A DNA stretch of 64,000 nt from an uncultured Chitinophaga sp. GTDB lineage: Bacteria; Bacteroidota; Bacteroidia; Chitinophagales; Chitinophagaceae. Shown here in pieces: positions 8,071-17,626 of the stretch. Made by a program: the position numbers and the translations under genes. The first letter of the stretch is position 1; every line of letters starts with the position of its first letter. The notes beneath the pieces were generated by a model. That model ran no database searches. It was not told where the DNA came from and was given only the letters and a program-made list of their open reading frames with translations. The DNA lies in NCBI RefSeq assembly GCF_902168175.1, contig NZ_CABHOU010000009.1, positions 1 to 64,000 on the forward strand. Reading direction: 5' to 3'.

Positions 8071-11000
8071 TTATTGTTTCGGTACTAGTTTTGCTTCGGC
8101 CCTCATGAGGTATTGTTTGGTGTAAGCAAGATACAATTTCTCCATTTCCGGGTTAACCACCTTCACCGCATCGAATTTATTGGCTTCCATCAACTTGTAC
8201 ACCACATCCTGCGCAGCGCTTACTTCGCCTTCCAGGGCTTTGCACTCTATGATCAACAGTTCTTTTCCTTTCACCGCCCAAATGTCAGCCCTCATCAGGT
8301 CGCCGCCGGCAGCCGGAATCATTTCTATTTCGCGGAACACCTGGTAACCGAGGTTTTCGTAGTATTTGAGGTGAACCCTCGTCCATAATTCCCCAATCAG
8401 GTTATTTTTTATACTGCCATTGATGTTGGCATTCATCACCACTTTTTTGAGTACCTCCCAGCGGGCGAAGTTAATTCCTGAGCTGTCTACAACCGCATTG
8501 GCCATTGCGGTTGCTACGTCTTTCTCACCACGCGTTACCTTATTAAACACCGCCTTCCCTGAATCCTTCGTACCCTTACGCATGTTAGCTGCTACTTCTA
8601 TTGTATCGCCAGTCACCTGGGCATCGGCGCCCCACATTTGTTTCGCCAGCGTTTCAAATCCTTTTTCTCCATCCGCCATTGCCAATTTTACACTTTCGGC
8701 AAAAGCATCACTGGCTTTAATCGCCTCCACCATCTCTTTATAGTCCGGAAGCGGCTGTGCCGGCATACCCTGGCGGATGCGCCAGAGCCTGTCCAAATCG
8801 CCTTTCCCACCCTTACCCGCTTTGGCAATAAGGTCCGCGATTTCTTCTTTAGTAGCCTTAATACCAGTTGTTACATCAAACAGGTTCAACACAAACGCAT
8901 CTACCCAGCGGGCGTCACGTAGTTTGGAAAGATCAGCGAGAGAATAGGTATCCAGCAGCGCGTTCGCTTTTTCAAAGCCGGGGTAAGTGAAACGGCCGGC
9001 ATCGCCTTCACGTAGTATTTTAAACCTCACTGCTTCGTCCATCAGGTGTTCGGCTGTACGCATGATTGTTTTGTCAGTACTTTCCAGCCCTTTGAGGATG
9101 ACGTTGATGTGTTTGGACGGCAGGTTACGTTCCAGTTCGAGCAAAGCACGCAACGTGTAAATGAAATCCTCCGCATTGGCGGCGCCGTGTAAAACGAAGG
9201 TGTTCATAATATTGTTGAGTTGTGCTACAGGCACGCCCATATCATTGATCAGCTTCAGGTTATTTTTGATACCGCTTACTGCTTTAAATTTATCCGGCAC
9301 TACCAGTGCCGGTATATTCACTCCATTAATTGTTGCCGTAAACCGGTTCACCAGGTCATCGATAGCGCCATCGAGTGCTTTGGGATCGTTTCTGTGTTTA
9401 TAGATAAACTCATTCGCCTTCCGCAGCTCATCCGGCGTTTTACCATCCAGTGCGGCACTCAGTCTTTTAATTTGTTCCGGGGTGAGACTTGGCGGGAAGC
9501 AGGGCGATGCGCATTTCTTCAGTACGAGGATAGCCGTTGGATTATCCAGTAGCGTTTTACGGATAACCTTATCGTCGATCAGTTTGATAATCGTGCCTTC
9601 ATCCGTCATCGGGCCGATCTTCAGCAGGTCGTCATACACATCGGCGGGAATGTTTTTCTCCAGTTTGATCTTTTCCAGCAGGGCCAGGTACTTATCGCGG
9701 CCGAGCAGGTTTACGGCCGAATTTGCCACGATGCGTTTGGAAAAAGGATCGTTCAGCAGGCTCATTACGCGCACATAATCCGACTGCATTTCGATGCTCT
9801 TGCCCAGCGTTTCCAGTTCGCGCAATACACGTTGCTGGGCACGGCCAACATCATTGGTAAGGCCGAGCAGGTCTTTTGCCAGCAGTTCGCCCATCTTTTG
9901 TTGTAAAACAGGAGAAAGGGCATTCGCATCAAAAGCGTCCAGCAGCCTCGGTTCCACCGAACGTAATACCTGCCGGTTTTTAGCGGTGGCCGACAAGGCA
10001 TTAAAGCCCTGGCCGAATTGTTCCACCAGTGGCACCGCTCGTTTTGCTTTTGTTTCGAAACCAAGCGCTTTCAGGTGATCTGCAAAACTCAGCGCTTTAC
10101 CTTCCTTCAGTGCTTTTTCCCATAAATCAAATTCCTTCACTACCATTTCCGGTTGATGACTATCGAGCAATACTTTTTGTACCCTGAAATCAGTCATTAC
10201 GGCTTCCAGTGCCTTCGCGTTAGTTTTCAATGGCCCTGTTTCGATAAGCCTTACCAGTTCCGGCAGTTCTCCTATTGACTTACGGCCCATACCTGCGTAG
10301 AAGGTCATGATGCTTTTAAACACATCCTCCGAAATATTTTTACCAACATATTTAGACAGGGTGGTGAAAGCTTCCAGCACTTGTTTATCACGCATCGCTT
10401 CATTCATTACCCTCATGGCATGCGGATTACTACGCAATGGCCGCAGGAGTTCTACGTGCTGAATATATTCCCCTTTGTTTACGCGGCTTAAGGCTTCGTC
10501 TATACGGGCGATACGCCGGCCGGCCTCTTCCACTTCGCGGGCCGTTGTTTTGGCGGAGTTTTTTATTATTTCTTTTTCCGCCTCCAACGCCTTCACTACA
10601 TCATTGGCCATTTTAGCGCCTTCACCAATTTTTCTTACCACAGATACAGCTGCGCCGAGGTCGAGCCCTAATGCCACCAGGCTCACCACAAACCAGAAAT
10701 AGTCCGGGTTTTCGGTACCCAGTGCAAGTGCGGGGTTCATGGAAGTATTGTATGCATCTCGTTTTTGAGAAATATCCTTATAAGTATCGTATGCATCGTA
10801 AGCCCCCAGTACAATACTGGCTGCCAGTGCTGCCCAGCCTACAGGGCCGCTCAGCAATGCCAGCAATCCCACTCCGAGTGCTACTGCAGCAAAGCCCATC
10901 TTCCTGTAGAAGCCAGATGACTGGTGGGCCTTCATGGCATCCATCACATAAGAGTCTAACACCGTTCCTTCCAGCACGCCCAATTCGGCCTTTGCATTCA

Positions 11001-14000
11001 TGATCACCGGAGGCATTTCCCATACCGTATCCGGTTTGTCGCGCAACTGCGCGCGGGTATTGGCGATGCTTCCAATAATACCTTCGCCATCGGCCGGTTT
11101 TATTTGGTCCTTCAATATCTTTCCCAAACTTTCAGGTGCCATGCCCGCATAAGCCTTTGCGTTTTTACGGATGCCCAACCCTGGATAAGCGAGCAGTGGG
11201 AACCGTTCCGCCTTCTGCATCAATAATTTTGTAGCCTCCGTTTCAGCATCGTAGTACCGGGCATAGTGAGGATTCTTTTCATTTCGCTTTTTGAGCTCGT
11301 CCACACGCAAATGCGCCAGTCGTTCCCGGGGATAGGCATACTCATCGTCGGCACCTGGTTTTTTCTTTGCCTCCATATAATCGTTCTCGCTGGCATATTT
11401 GTTTTCACCCGCCTCACCCGATTCCTGGAACCCAATCCCTTTCATCAATGCCGCATCCGACTTATCATAAATCAACTGTAGTTCTTTTAATGCGCCCTGC
11501 AAGTCTGTTACACCATCGTTTGAACTGTAATGATTCAGTTCAATGTTCGCCTGCTTTTCATTACGCGAAAGCATTTCAAACGCTTTACCCAGTGCCAGCG
11601 CCTTAAAACCTTTGATGAAAGATTCCTTCTTCTGGCTATAGATATCAGAGGTAAGACCCAATCGTTTTAACTCTTCGTCACGCTGTTTTACCACCTGCGC
11701 TAACTCAGCCCTTTTTGCTGCTATTTCTGCAGTGGGGCGCCGCTCCTTCATTTCCCGTGGTGCGTTCTGCATTGAATCGATAGCAGATTCAAGTTCCGCA
11801 ACCCGTTTGCTCAGGCTATACAACGTACCCGTCACCGACAAATCGATCGCATCTGCATCGAGTTGTTCTCGGCGCTCGCTACTACCCGGAGACAGGGCTT
11901 CCAGGTTACCTGCCAGCGCTTCATAATCCGTTACAAACATCTTCACTTCCAGGTAGCCAATTTTCACATGTTCCGGCTTCACTCCGGGATACTCTGTCCA
12001 GAACCAGGTATTCTTTCCAATGTAATCCTGGGCCTGTTCCGTCGTAATCGGGAACGCAGCCAACAGCACTTTGATCAGAATATCCTTCCTGATCGTATCA
12101 TACTTCGCGTCCGTTTTATCTACCGCATCAGCTTCCGTTACCGGTATGCGGAAAACCATCGCACTACCTGCATTTACCTGGTGCTGCTGGTTGTATATGA
12201 ACAGCTTCATATCCAGTACGCGTAACGTAGTTTGGCCCAATATCCCATCGGCCTCCTTCCCTTCGGCCCCGTTATCTTTTTGAAACGAGCGCACCGCCTC
12301 CCTGGTACCTTCACCGTATTTGCCCGTGCCCACCTTAGGCAGTATCGGATCTACCTCTTTTACATCACTCCCCAGGTCGTATTTCAATGCAGACAAGGCA
12401 TACTGTATACCGGTTACGTAGTCGCCCTGATCATCAAACTGGATGTACATCCTGGAGTTATGGTTCACATCATCCAGTACCGGATAGTTACGCAGCGGCG
12501 AGATCAAAGGTGAAGGTTTAGGCTCATGCGCCATGGCTATACCATAAATACGCTCCAGTTTTTTAGGATCGATGCCGAAAGTTTGCGTATTGTTACCGGC
12601 ATGCAGTATGGAGGCATCTTTAATAGCCAGTATAGTTAAGGATGACCGGTAATCCCCATCCAATATACCATTGGCCTCAAGCCCATTATAATCATCTTTT
12701 TTCCAGCTGATAATATTCAGCTGCAATTCGTACACGTGGTTCGCATATTCCACCCCGTTTTCCATACCGGGGTAAATCTTCTCCTCGTGGAAAAGATTAT
12801 AAAATTTATATCCCGCATACCAGGATTTAAGATTTGCGTCGAATGCAGCATCGTAATCGATCTTGTATTTTTTCTTATCATCGCCCGGCTTAAGCTGTAT
12901 AGAAGGCATGAGCTGCACCTTTTCCTCCGCTGCTTCGCAGGTTGCACATTTCAGTTGAATCATTGGTGCTGCAACTCTTTTAGGTTGAATTTCTTCCTCC
13001 GCTTCGCATTCGGCACACAACTGTACATGCTCACGGGTTGCCGGTTCTACTGCAGATTGTTTCATCTGCACGGGTTCGTCTGCTGCCTCACACTTTGCGC
13101 ACTTACGCTGTACCTTATTCATCTGTACGGGGCCTTCTTCGGCCTCACATTCAGCGCATCGTTGCACCTGCTCCTCTCCAGCTCCGATTACCGGTGTAAA
13201 ATCATCTTCCGGCATCCGCATCACCTGTTCCGCCACCGCATCTGCCTCTTTTTCATACTCATCATCCGGCTGCCCCACGGTGAGTTTAGGTTTTAGGCCA
13301 ACGAGATTAATGCGGCCCAGGAAATAGGCAGCGCGGAAATTATCGTCTTTTACAGTGTTCAGGATATCTAATGCGGCTTTTCCTGCCACACCATAGTCGG
13401 TTGTAGAAGCAGGGATCGTAGCTGCCGCACATTCCGACGGTTTAATACCACCCTCGAACTTCGCCCGGAAGGTAGCATCGGCCTTACTTCTTTTTACGAT
13501 CTGATTATACAACTGATCGCCCAGTATTTCGGTAAAGCCTTCGCGTATCAATTGCCTGCTCTTATGAAGCGTATAGAAGTCCTGGTGAACAAATACATGC
13601 ATCAATTCGTGACACATTACATTTATCGTGGCCCAGCGGTCTTCGCACTCATTTTTTGCACTGGGGAATTTGGTGGATAATGTTACGGTGGCGGAAGTTG
13701 AGTCCTGCCCCGTAAACGACATCAATGCCGCAATTTTATCCGCATAACCTTTGATGGTAGCGTCCTTTTCCATATCCGCCACCAGGTTCACAAATTCCGT
13801 TTGATCGTCAATACAACGCCAGTCGAAATGTGAGCGTTCAAACAGCTTGCTAAGTTCTGCCTGTTTCGTGGCGCGGTTGCTTATAAAATCCAGTCGCCAT
13901 TGCAAGGGCACTGCCGCCCCGGCTATTTGCAGGTTTTTCGAATACTCCCAGGTATTCAGGAATAACCGGCTGCTGCCACGGGAAATATAGGGAGAGAAGA

Positions 14001-15366
14001 AGTTCATAGCTTCTTCCTCAATTACATCAGAAATATTAATGATTTCGGTTGAACTGTGCTGCTTCATCGCCGCGCCACCGTTGCTTCGCTTTTGCAGTTC
14101 TTTGTATAAGACAGCTTCTGTAAGGGCGGGCAGTTCCTTTTTCAACTTCGCCTTATCCAGCGCATCACCAGCGGCACGCGGACTAGGACAAGTGCTGCTG
14201 CCCGGCGCCCCGGCAGCAGCCACGGCAGCTCCCGCAAAGTGTCCTTCGAGTTTTGTGAGGTCGGCCCCGGTGGGGGCAGTTAAATTAGCTGCCAGCGCCA
14301 CATCGAACCAACCGCTGAAGCGTAGTGCTTCGTTCTCAAAATCATTGTTCGCGGCACCTGGCGTAAACTGCGCCATCGAAGCGTAGGCCACCAGTTTTTT
14401 AGCGCCTTCATTTTTATCGTAACCTGCCAGTTTGTTATCAATCAACAAATCCAGTGCATACATCAGCCATTGCTGCTTGTCGGCCGAAAGAGCCGCGATG
14501 ACGGCATCCAGATTGGCCTTTGCAGCTGTTTCGCCCGTACAGCGTTTAAATGTATCCAGGGCTCCCTGTTTAAATTTGGCTGCTTTGTATTTAGCCACAT
14601 CTTTGTAATTCGTACTTACACTTACCTGGTTGGGTGGCGTACCTACTACAAACGGGGCGCGGGCAATACGTTTCATGCCGTTACGCTGCTGCACCACGTG
14701 CGTTAATTCATGGGCCAGTAGTTGTTTACCAGAAGATGACTGGGGCTGATATTCGCTCCTGTTAAAATAAATGTCGCTGCCCACTGCAAAAGCGCGGGCC
14801 TGCAACTGACTGTTAAGTCCGGCGGCATTCGAATCGTTGTGGATACGCACATTCCCGAAACTGGTGCCGAAGCGGCTTTCCATAAATGTTGCGGTTTGCC
14901 CGTCCAACGGCTGACCGTTACCGCGGGAGCTTTTAATACCTGCGTCCACGCTGGCAGGCACCGCGGTTTGGCCTCCGCCGGAGCGTTGTATCAAACTTTC
15001 GCCTTCAGCTTCGCATTGGGCGCACTTGCGTTGTATACCTGTGGAACGTTGTACAATGCTTTCACTAAGTGAGAAACGCTGCACCTGTTCACCGCCGTCG
15101 CTACGGGCGCGGGTGCGTTGTACCGGGCCAGCCTCCATGCGCATCACCTTCTCAGCCACTTCGTCGGCCTCCTGCTCAAACTCATCGCCAGGTTCGTTTA
15201 CACTCAGCTTGGTTTGCACGGGTGCAAAAAACGACGGCGCTGGTGTAGCTACCTGGTTGGCAAAGGAAAAGAATGGCTGCGCCTCCTGCCCAACCGACGG
15301 TTGCGCCTGCGCTTTTTCCTCCCGGTGTTGGGTGGACGTTACCGATTTTTCCTTTGTATGCGACAT
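8071..15366 (-). CDS. Giant multidomain eCIS effector: DUF4157 leader, metallopeptidase-like module, CxxC repeats, PD-(D/E)XK nuclease C-terminus
   Basis: 2431 aa, no signal peptide. Modules in order: leader with EPGDEFEQEADEVAEKVMRM (59-78); CAQCEAEG (115-122); eCIS-core DUF4157 domain about 140-232 with HELTH at 219-223; helical linker; a second HExxH (HELMH, 586-590) followed by REGFTE (608-613), resembling a gluzincin site; a second leader-like segment QPDDEYEKEADAVAEQVMRM (699-718); four more CxxCEA units (737-812); a peptidoglycan-binding-like segment (about 980-1052, VRSFQKDNG, DGILGQTTLRVLD); a long helical region; hydrophobic helices about 1488-1523 and 1556-1577; another helical region; and C-terminal RADIW (Asp2361) with ECK (Glu2374, Lys2376), the PD-(D/E)XK nuclease pattern. 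Loaded cargo acting on DNA in a target cell is the best reading. It directly abuts the GH46 gene and precedes the candidate immunity gene. Confidence 0.85.
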   Translation of the reverse strand: MSHTKEKSVTSTQHREEKAQAQPSVGQEAQPFFSFANQVATPAPSFFAPVQTKLSVNEPGDEFEQEADEVAEKVMRMEAGPVQRTRARSDGGEQVQRFSLSESIVQRSTGIQRKCAQCEAEGESLIQRSGGGQTAVPASVDAGIKSSRGNGQPLDGQTATFMESRFGTSFGNVRIHNDSNAAGLNSQLQARAFAVGSDIYFNRSEYQPQSSSGKQLLAHELTHVVQQRNGMKRIARAPFVVGTPPNQVSVSTNYKDVAKYKAAKFKQGALDTFKRCTGETAAKANLDAVIAALSADKQQWLMYALDLLIDNKLAGYDKNEGAKKLVAYASMAQFTPGAANNDFENEALRFSGWFDVALAANLTAPTGADLTKLEGHFAGAAVAAAGAPGSSTCPSPRAAGDALDKAKLKKELPALTEAVLYKELQKRSNGGAAMKQHSSTEIINISDVIEEEAMNFFSPYISRGSSRLFLNTWEYSKNLQIAGAAVPLQWRLDFISNRATKQAELSKLFERSHFDWRCIDDQTEFVNLVADMEKDATIKGYADKIAALMSFTGQDSTSATVTLSTKFPSAKNECEDRWATINVMCHELMHVFVHQDFYTLHKSRQLIREGFTEILGDQLYNQIVKRSKADATFRAKFEGGIKPSECAAATIPASTTDYGVAGKAALDILNTVKDDNFRAAYFLGRINLVGLKPKLTVGQPDDEYEKEADAVAEQVMRMPEDDFTPVIGAGEEQVQRCAECEAEEGPVQMNKVQRKCAKCEAADEPVQMKQSAVEPATREHVQLCAECEAEEEIQPKRVAAPMIQLKCATCEAAEEKVQLMPSIQLKPGDDKKKYKIDYDAAFDANLKSWYAGYKFYNLFHEEKIYPGMENGVEYANHVYELQLNIISWKKDDYNGLEANGILDGDYRSSLTILAIKDASILHAGNNTQTFGIDPKKLERIYGIAMAHEPKPSPLISPLRNYPVLDDVNHNSRMYIQFDDQGDYVTGIQYALSALKYDLGSDVKEVDPILPKVGTGKYGEGTREAVRSFQKDNGAEGKEADGILGQTTLRVLDMKLFIYNQQHQVNAGSAMVFRIPVTEADAVDKTDAKYDTIRKDILIKVLLAAFPITTEQAQDYIGKNTWFWTEYPGVKPEHVKIGYLEVKMFVTDYEALAGNLEALSPGSSERREQLDADAIDLSVTGTLYSLSKRVAELESAIDSMQNAPREMKERRPTAEIAAKRAELAQVVKQRDEELKRLGLTSDIYSQKKESFIKGFKALALGKAFEMLSRNEKQANIELNHYSSNDGVTDLQGALKELQLIYDKSDAALMKGIGFQESGEAGENKYASENDYMEAKKKPGADDEYAYPRERLAHLRVDELKKRNEKNPHYARYYDAETEATKLLMQKAERFPLLAYPGLGIRKNAKAYAGMAPESLGKILKDQIKPADGEGIIGSIANTRAQLRDKPDTVWEMPPVIMNAKAELGVLEGTVLDSYVMDAMKAHQSSGFYRKMGFAAVALGVGLLALLSGPVGWAALAASIVLGAYDAYDTYKDISQKRDAYNTSMNPALALGTENPDYFWFVVSLVALGLDLGAAVSVVRKIGEGAKMANDVVKALEAEKEIIKNSAKTTAREVEEAGRRIARIDEALSRVNKGEYIQHVELLRPLRSNPHAMRVMNEAMRDKQVLEAFTTLSKYVGKNISEDVFKSIMTFYAGMGRKSIGELPELVRLIETGPLKTNAKALEAVMTDFRVQKVLLDSHQPEMVVKEFDLWEKALKEGKALSFADHLKALGFETKAKRAVPLVEQFGQGFNALSATAKNRQVLRSVEPRLLDAFDANALSPVLQQKMGELLAKDLLGLTNDVGRAQQRVLRELETLGKSIEMQSDYVRVMSLLNDPFSKRIVANSAVNLLGRDKYLALLEKIKLEKNIPADVYDDLLKIGPMTDEGTIIKLIDDKVIRKTLLDNPTAILVLKKCASPCFPPSLTPEQIKRLSAALDGKTPDELRKANEFIYKHRNDPKALDGAIDDLVNRFTATINGVNIPALVVPDKFKAVSGIKNNLKLINDMGVPVAQLNNIMNTFVLHGAANAEDFIYTLRALLELERNLPSKHINVILKGLESTDKTIMRTAEHLMDEAVRFKILREGDAGRFTYPGFEKANALLDTYSLADLSKLRDARWVDAFVLNLFDVTTGIKATKEEIADLIAKAGKGGKGDLDRLWRIRQGMPAQPLPDYKEMVEAIKASDAFAESVKLAMADGEKGFETLAKQMWGADAQVTGDTIEVAANMRKGTKDSGKAVFNKVTRGEKDVATAMANAVVDSSGINFARWEVLKKVVMNANINGSIKNNLIGELWTRVHLKYYENLGYQVFREIEMIPAAGGDLMRADIWAVKGKELLIIECKALEGEVSAAQDVVYKLMEANKFDAVKVVNPEMEKLYLAYTKQYLMRAEAKLVPKQ
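12934..13158 (-). repeat. CxxCEA repeat segment within the effector gene
   Basis: Encodes four Cys-x-x-Cys units: CAECEAEE, CAKCEAAD, CAECEAEE and CATCEAAE, each followed within a few residues by a VQ- or IQ-type pair. A fifth unit, CAQCEAEG, is at about 15013-15024 near the N-terminus. The spacing suits zinc binding or disulphide pairing across units. Confidence 0.8.
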
Positions 15367-16041
15367 CTACGGCACTTTTACTCCGTGCGCTAACACAGTT
15401 TTTTCCAGGTTCCAGTTATCTTTTTCCATTTCGTTCAGGAAACATTCGGTGCGATAAACCGTAGGGTGCAACACTTTACGTTTATGTGTGGCCAGCCAGT
15501 TTTGCCGGGCTTTTGCGTAAGCCTTGGTCCATGCTTTTTCGTCGCCGCCACGTAACGGTGTTTTTTCAGAGAAACGTGTGCGTAAAAAAACGGGAATGCT
15601 GCCTGAGTGTATGTAACTATCGTAAATCACCAGCATGCTTAGCGGAAGCGTAAACTTCTCTGCCTCAAAAAAGTGGACGGCGGGCTGGTAGTATAGTACT
15701 TCAAAAGTTTCGTCCTGCGCCTGCCGCATCAGAACATCTTCTTTAGCGCTGTTCCGGAGCAGGTCTTTAAATTCCTTGTTATCTACCAGGGCCGTTTTAC
15801 CTATTTTAGGAAGATAGGGTTTGAAGGCGGCGGCGTATACGCCGTTCAGGGCCACATACCTTTCAACGAGGTTACCGAGGTTGCCCTGTTCGGTCGTCTG
15901 GCTGCGGCCATAAGTAATTTGCCTGCTCCCATTGCGGCCATCCGGAAAAATGGCGATCAGGTCGTAGCGGCCTTCGGCGCTTCCGGTTTCAAACACATTT
16001 ACAATACTGATAATCTTTTTTTTGATATCGGGACTAATCAT
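15367..16041 (-). CDS. GH46 chitosanase-like glycoside hydrolase in the eCIS cargo region
   Basis: 224 aa, no signal peptide. The N-terminus carries the GH46 pattern: Glu18 in VFETGS and Asp34 in FPDGRNGSRQITYGRS, which fit the catalytic Glu and Asp pair of Streptomyces-type chitosanases (16 residues apart here, 18 in the N174 enzyme). The GNLGNLVERYV helix and a later VIYDSYIHSGS segment also fit the family. GH46 enzymes cleave chitosan and share the lysozyme fold, so peptidoglycan is a possible substrate. The lack of a secretion signal and the location between the tape-measure gene and the giant effector, with no gap to the latter, suggest delivery by the particle or use in particle release. 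The true substrate is not visible from sequence. Confidence 0.78.
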   Translation of the reverse strand: MISPDIKKKIISIVNVFETGSAEGRYDLIAIFPDGRNGSRQITYGRSQTTEQGNLGNLVERYVALNGVYAAAFKPYLPKIGKTALVDNKEFKDLLRNSAKEDVLMRQAQDETFEVLYYQPAVHFFEAEKFTLPLSMLVIYDSYIHSGSIPVFLRTRFSEKTPLRGGDEKAWTKAYAKARQNWLATHKRKVLHPTVYRTECFLNEMEKDNWNLEKTVLAHGVKVP

Positions 16042-16078
16042 ACAATAACTGTTTTATGTTAACATCGGGGTTATAAAA

Positions 16079-17626
16079 TCAGATGGCCCAGTTTACTTTA
16101 AGCAGGTGTTTCATCCAGGGCAGGCGTATGATGCTGGTGCCCCAGGGCAGTTTGTTCAGCAGTACATCCACCGTTTTTTGTTCCACCTGCAACACCCACT
16201 CTTCATTTTTAAATTGCAGCAGGCCTTCGCGTTGCAGGAATGTTTCGCGTAATGCATCAACACTCGAGCTGTTTAGCGGCGGCCAATGCTCCAACACGGC
16301 CTGTAGTAAAGACTCCGCCTGCTGCTTTTCAGATGCATCCAGCACAATATCACGTTCTATAGCGGTTTCTAATGGAACACCGCACAGTACTTTCGCCATC
16401 ACCATATCGTATTCCGGCGACTGTTCGTTGCCGGTGCAAAGGAACTGGAGCAGGTGTATCGCACGGTTAATGAAGGGGTCTTTAAGTTGATGATCTTTTT
16501 CGCCCAACCAGCTGAGGTGCCGGAACAAGTGAGTGAGAAAAGGATGCAGCAAAACCAATCCGGCCCCGTTTACGCAAATACCTTCTGCTGGCAATTCGGG
16601 GAAATGAATGGGGAGCATGGCCTCTTTAGGCCTTTCCACTGCGGAAACTCCTTTCACTTGTAAAACATCGCCGGCAGCTTCGGGCGATGGAGCCTTAGGA
16701 GCTACCTCCACTGATGATGTTCCGGCTCCGGCCGACTGCCGGAGGAACTGCTTTCCCACTTCCTCCATCTGCTGTCGTACTTCTTCTGGTAACACAGTAT
16801 TGGCATACCGCTCCCATTCTTTTGAAAAGTGTTCCAGTTGCAGTGCTATGAATCTTTCCAGGGCAGCCCCCTTATACTGGGCACCTGTATCAATAAAAAG
16901 AAAAAAGCAATGCCAGCTGGTGTACCGTAAAGATTTAAGCGGCAATTGAAATGCCGCCCATTCCGGTGCTGCCATTTTTTCTAACATCTGTAACCATGTC
17001 CTGAATTGCTCTAGTATCGAAGCGGGGCATAATACTTCCAGCATCAGCTGCCTTAAAGCTGGTGAACATTGCAGTTGCCAGCGTGGGACATTTATGGTGC
17101 GATGGTTCCAGGCACGGTACCAGTACTCCCTGAACATCACAGGCGAGTGGCGAATGATAGCCAGCAGCTGTTCCTCCAACACCGACTGTTCATCGTGCTG
17201 CATCCACCAGGGGAGAATTCCTTTCTCTAAAAAGTAGAACCAGGCTCCCAGCGTACGTTCGTCTTTCGACATCTTTAGAGAAATACTGCCAGCCGACTCT
17301 TGCGGTGGTACAGCACCGGCTTTTACCGCAATATCCTGTTGCACCAATTCCTTCAATGCTTCATCAAGGGCTGCCAGCAGCGCGAGTTTAAAGTGTTCTT
17401 CAAAATCCTCCTCCGGTAACTTCTCCAACTCTATTTTCAGGAAAGGGATGTACAAATACTCCCCGTTGCCGGCATATTTATCCAGTATAGCATCCAGCTT
17501 ACCGTTCCAGTTCTCTTCCATGCACTTTTTCGCCCGCTGCTGTAAAGCAAAAGCTTTGTCCATTCCTGGTATTTGCAGGCGCAGTTGCATGTTGCGGATA
17601 ATATGTGTTTGGCTGTCGCCGGCCAT
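16079..17626 (-). CDS. eCIS tape-measure protein (Afp14-like, CIS_TMP family)
   Basis: 515 aa. The N-terminal HIIRNMQLRLQIP, the LQQRAKKCMEENWNGKLDAIL stretch, and the C-terminal signature VNGAGLVLLHPFLTHLF (about 352-368) followed by a helical region ending near LPWGTSIIRLPWM are the features I associate with contractile injection system tape-measure proteins. These set sheath/tube length inside the producing cell. A linker rich in Ala, Pro and Ser (about 297-345) separates the halves. Its start codon overlaps the stop of the 957-aa gene (TAATG), so translation is coupled. Confidence 0.83.
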   Translation of the reverse strand: MAGDSQTHIIRNMQLRLQIPGMDKAFALQQRAKKCMEENWNGKLDAILDKYAGNGEYLYIPFLKIELEKLPEEDFEEHFKLALLAALDEALKELVQQDIAVKAGAVPPQESAGSISLKMSKDERTLGAWFYFLEKGILPWWMQHDEQSVLEEQLLAIIRHSPVMFREYWYRAWNHRTINVPRWQLQCSPALRQLMLEVLCPASILEQFRTWLQMLEKMAAPEWAAFQLPLKSLRYTSWHCFFLFIDTGAQYKGAALERFIALQLEHFSKEWERYANTVLPEEVRQQMEEVGKQFLRQSAGAGTSSVEVAPKAPSPEAAGDVLQVKGVSAVERPKEAMLPIHFPELPAEGICVNGAGLVLLHPFLTHLFRHLSWLGEKDHQLKDPFINRAIHLLQFLCTGNEQSPEYDMVMAKVLCGVPLETAIERDIVLDASEKQQAESLLQAVLEHWPPLNSSSVDALRETFLQREGLLQFKNEEWVLQVEQKTVDVLLNKLPWGTSIIRLPWMKHLLKVNWAI

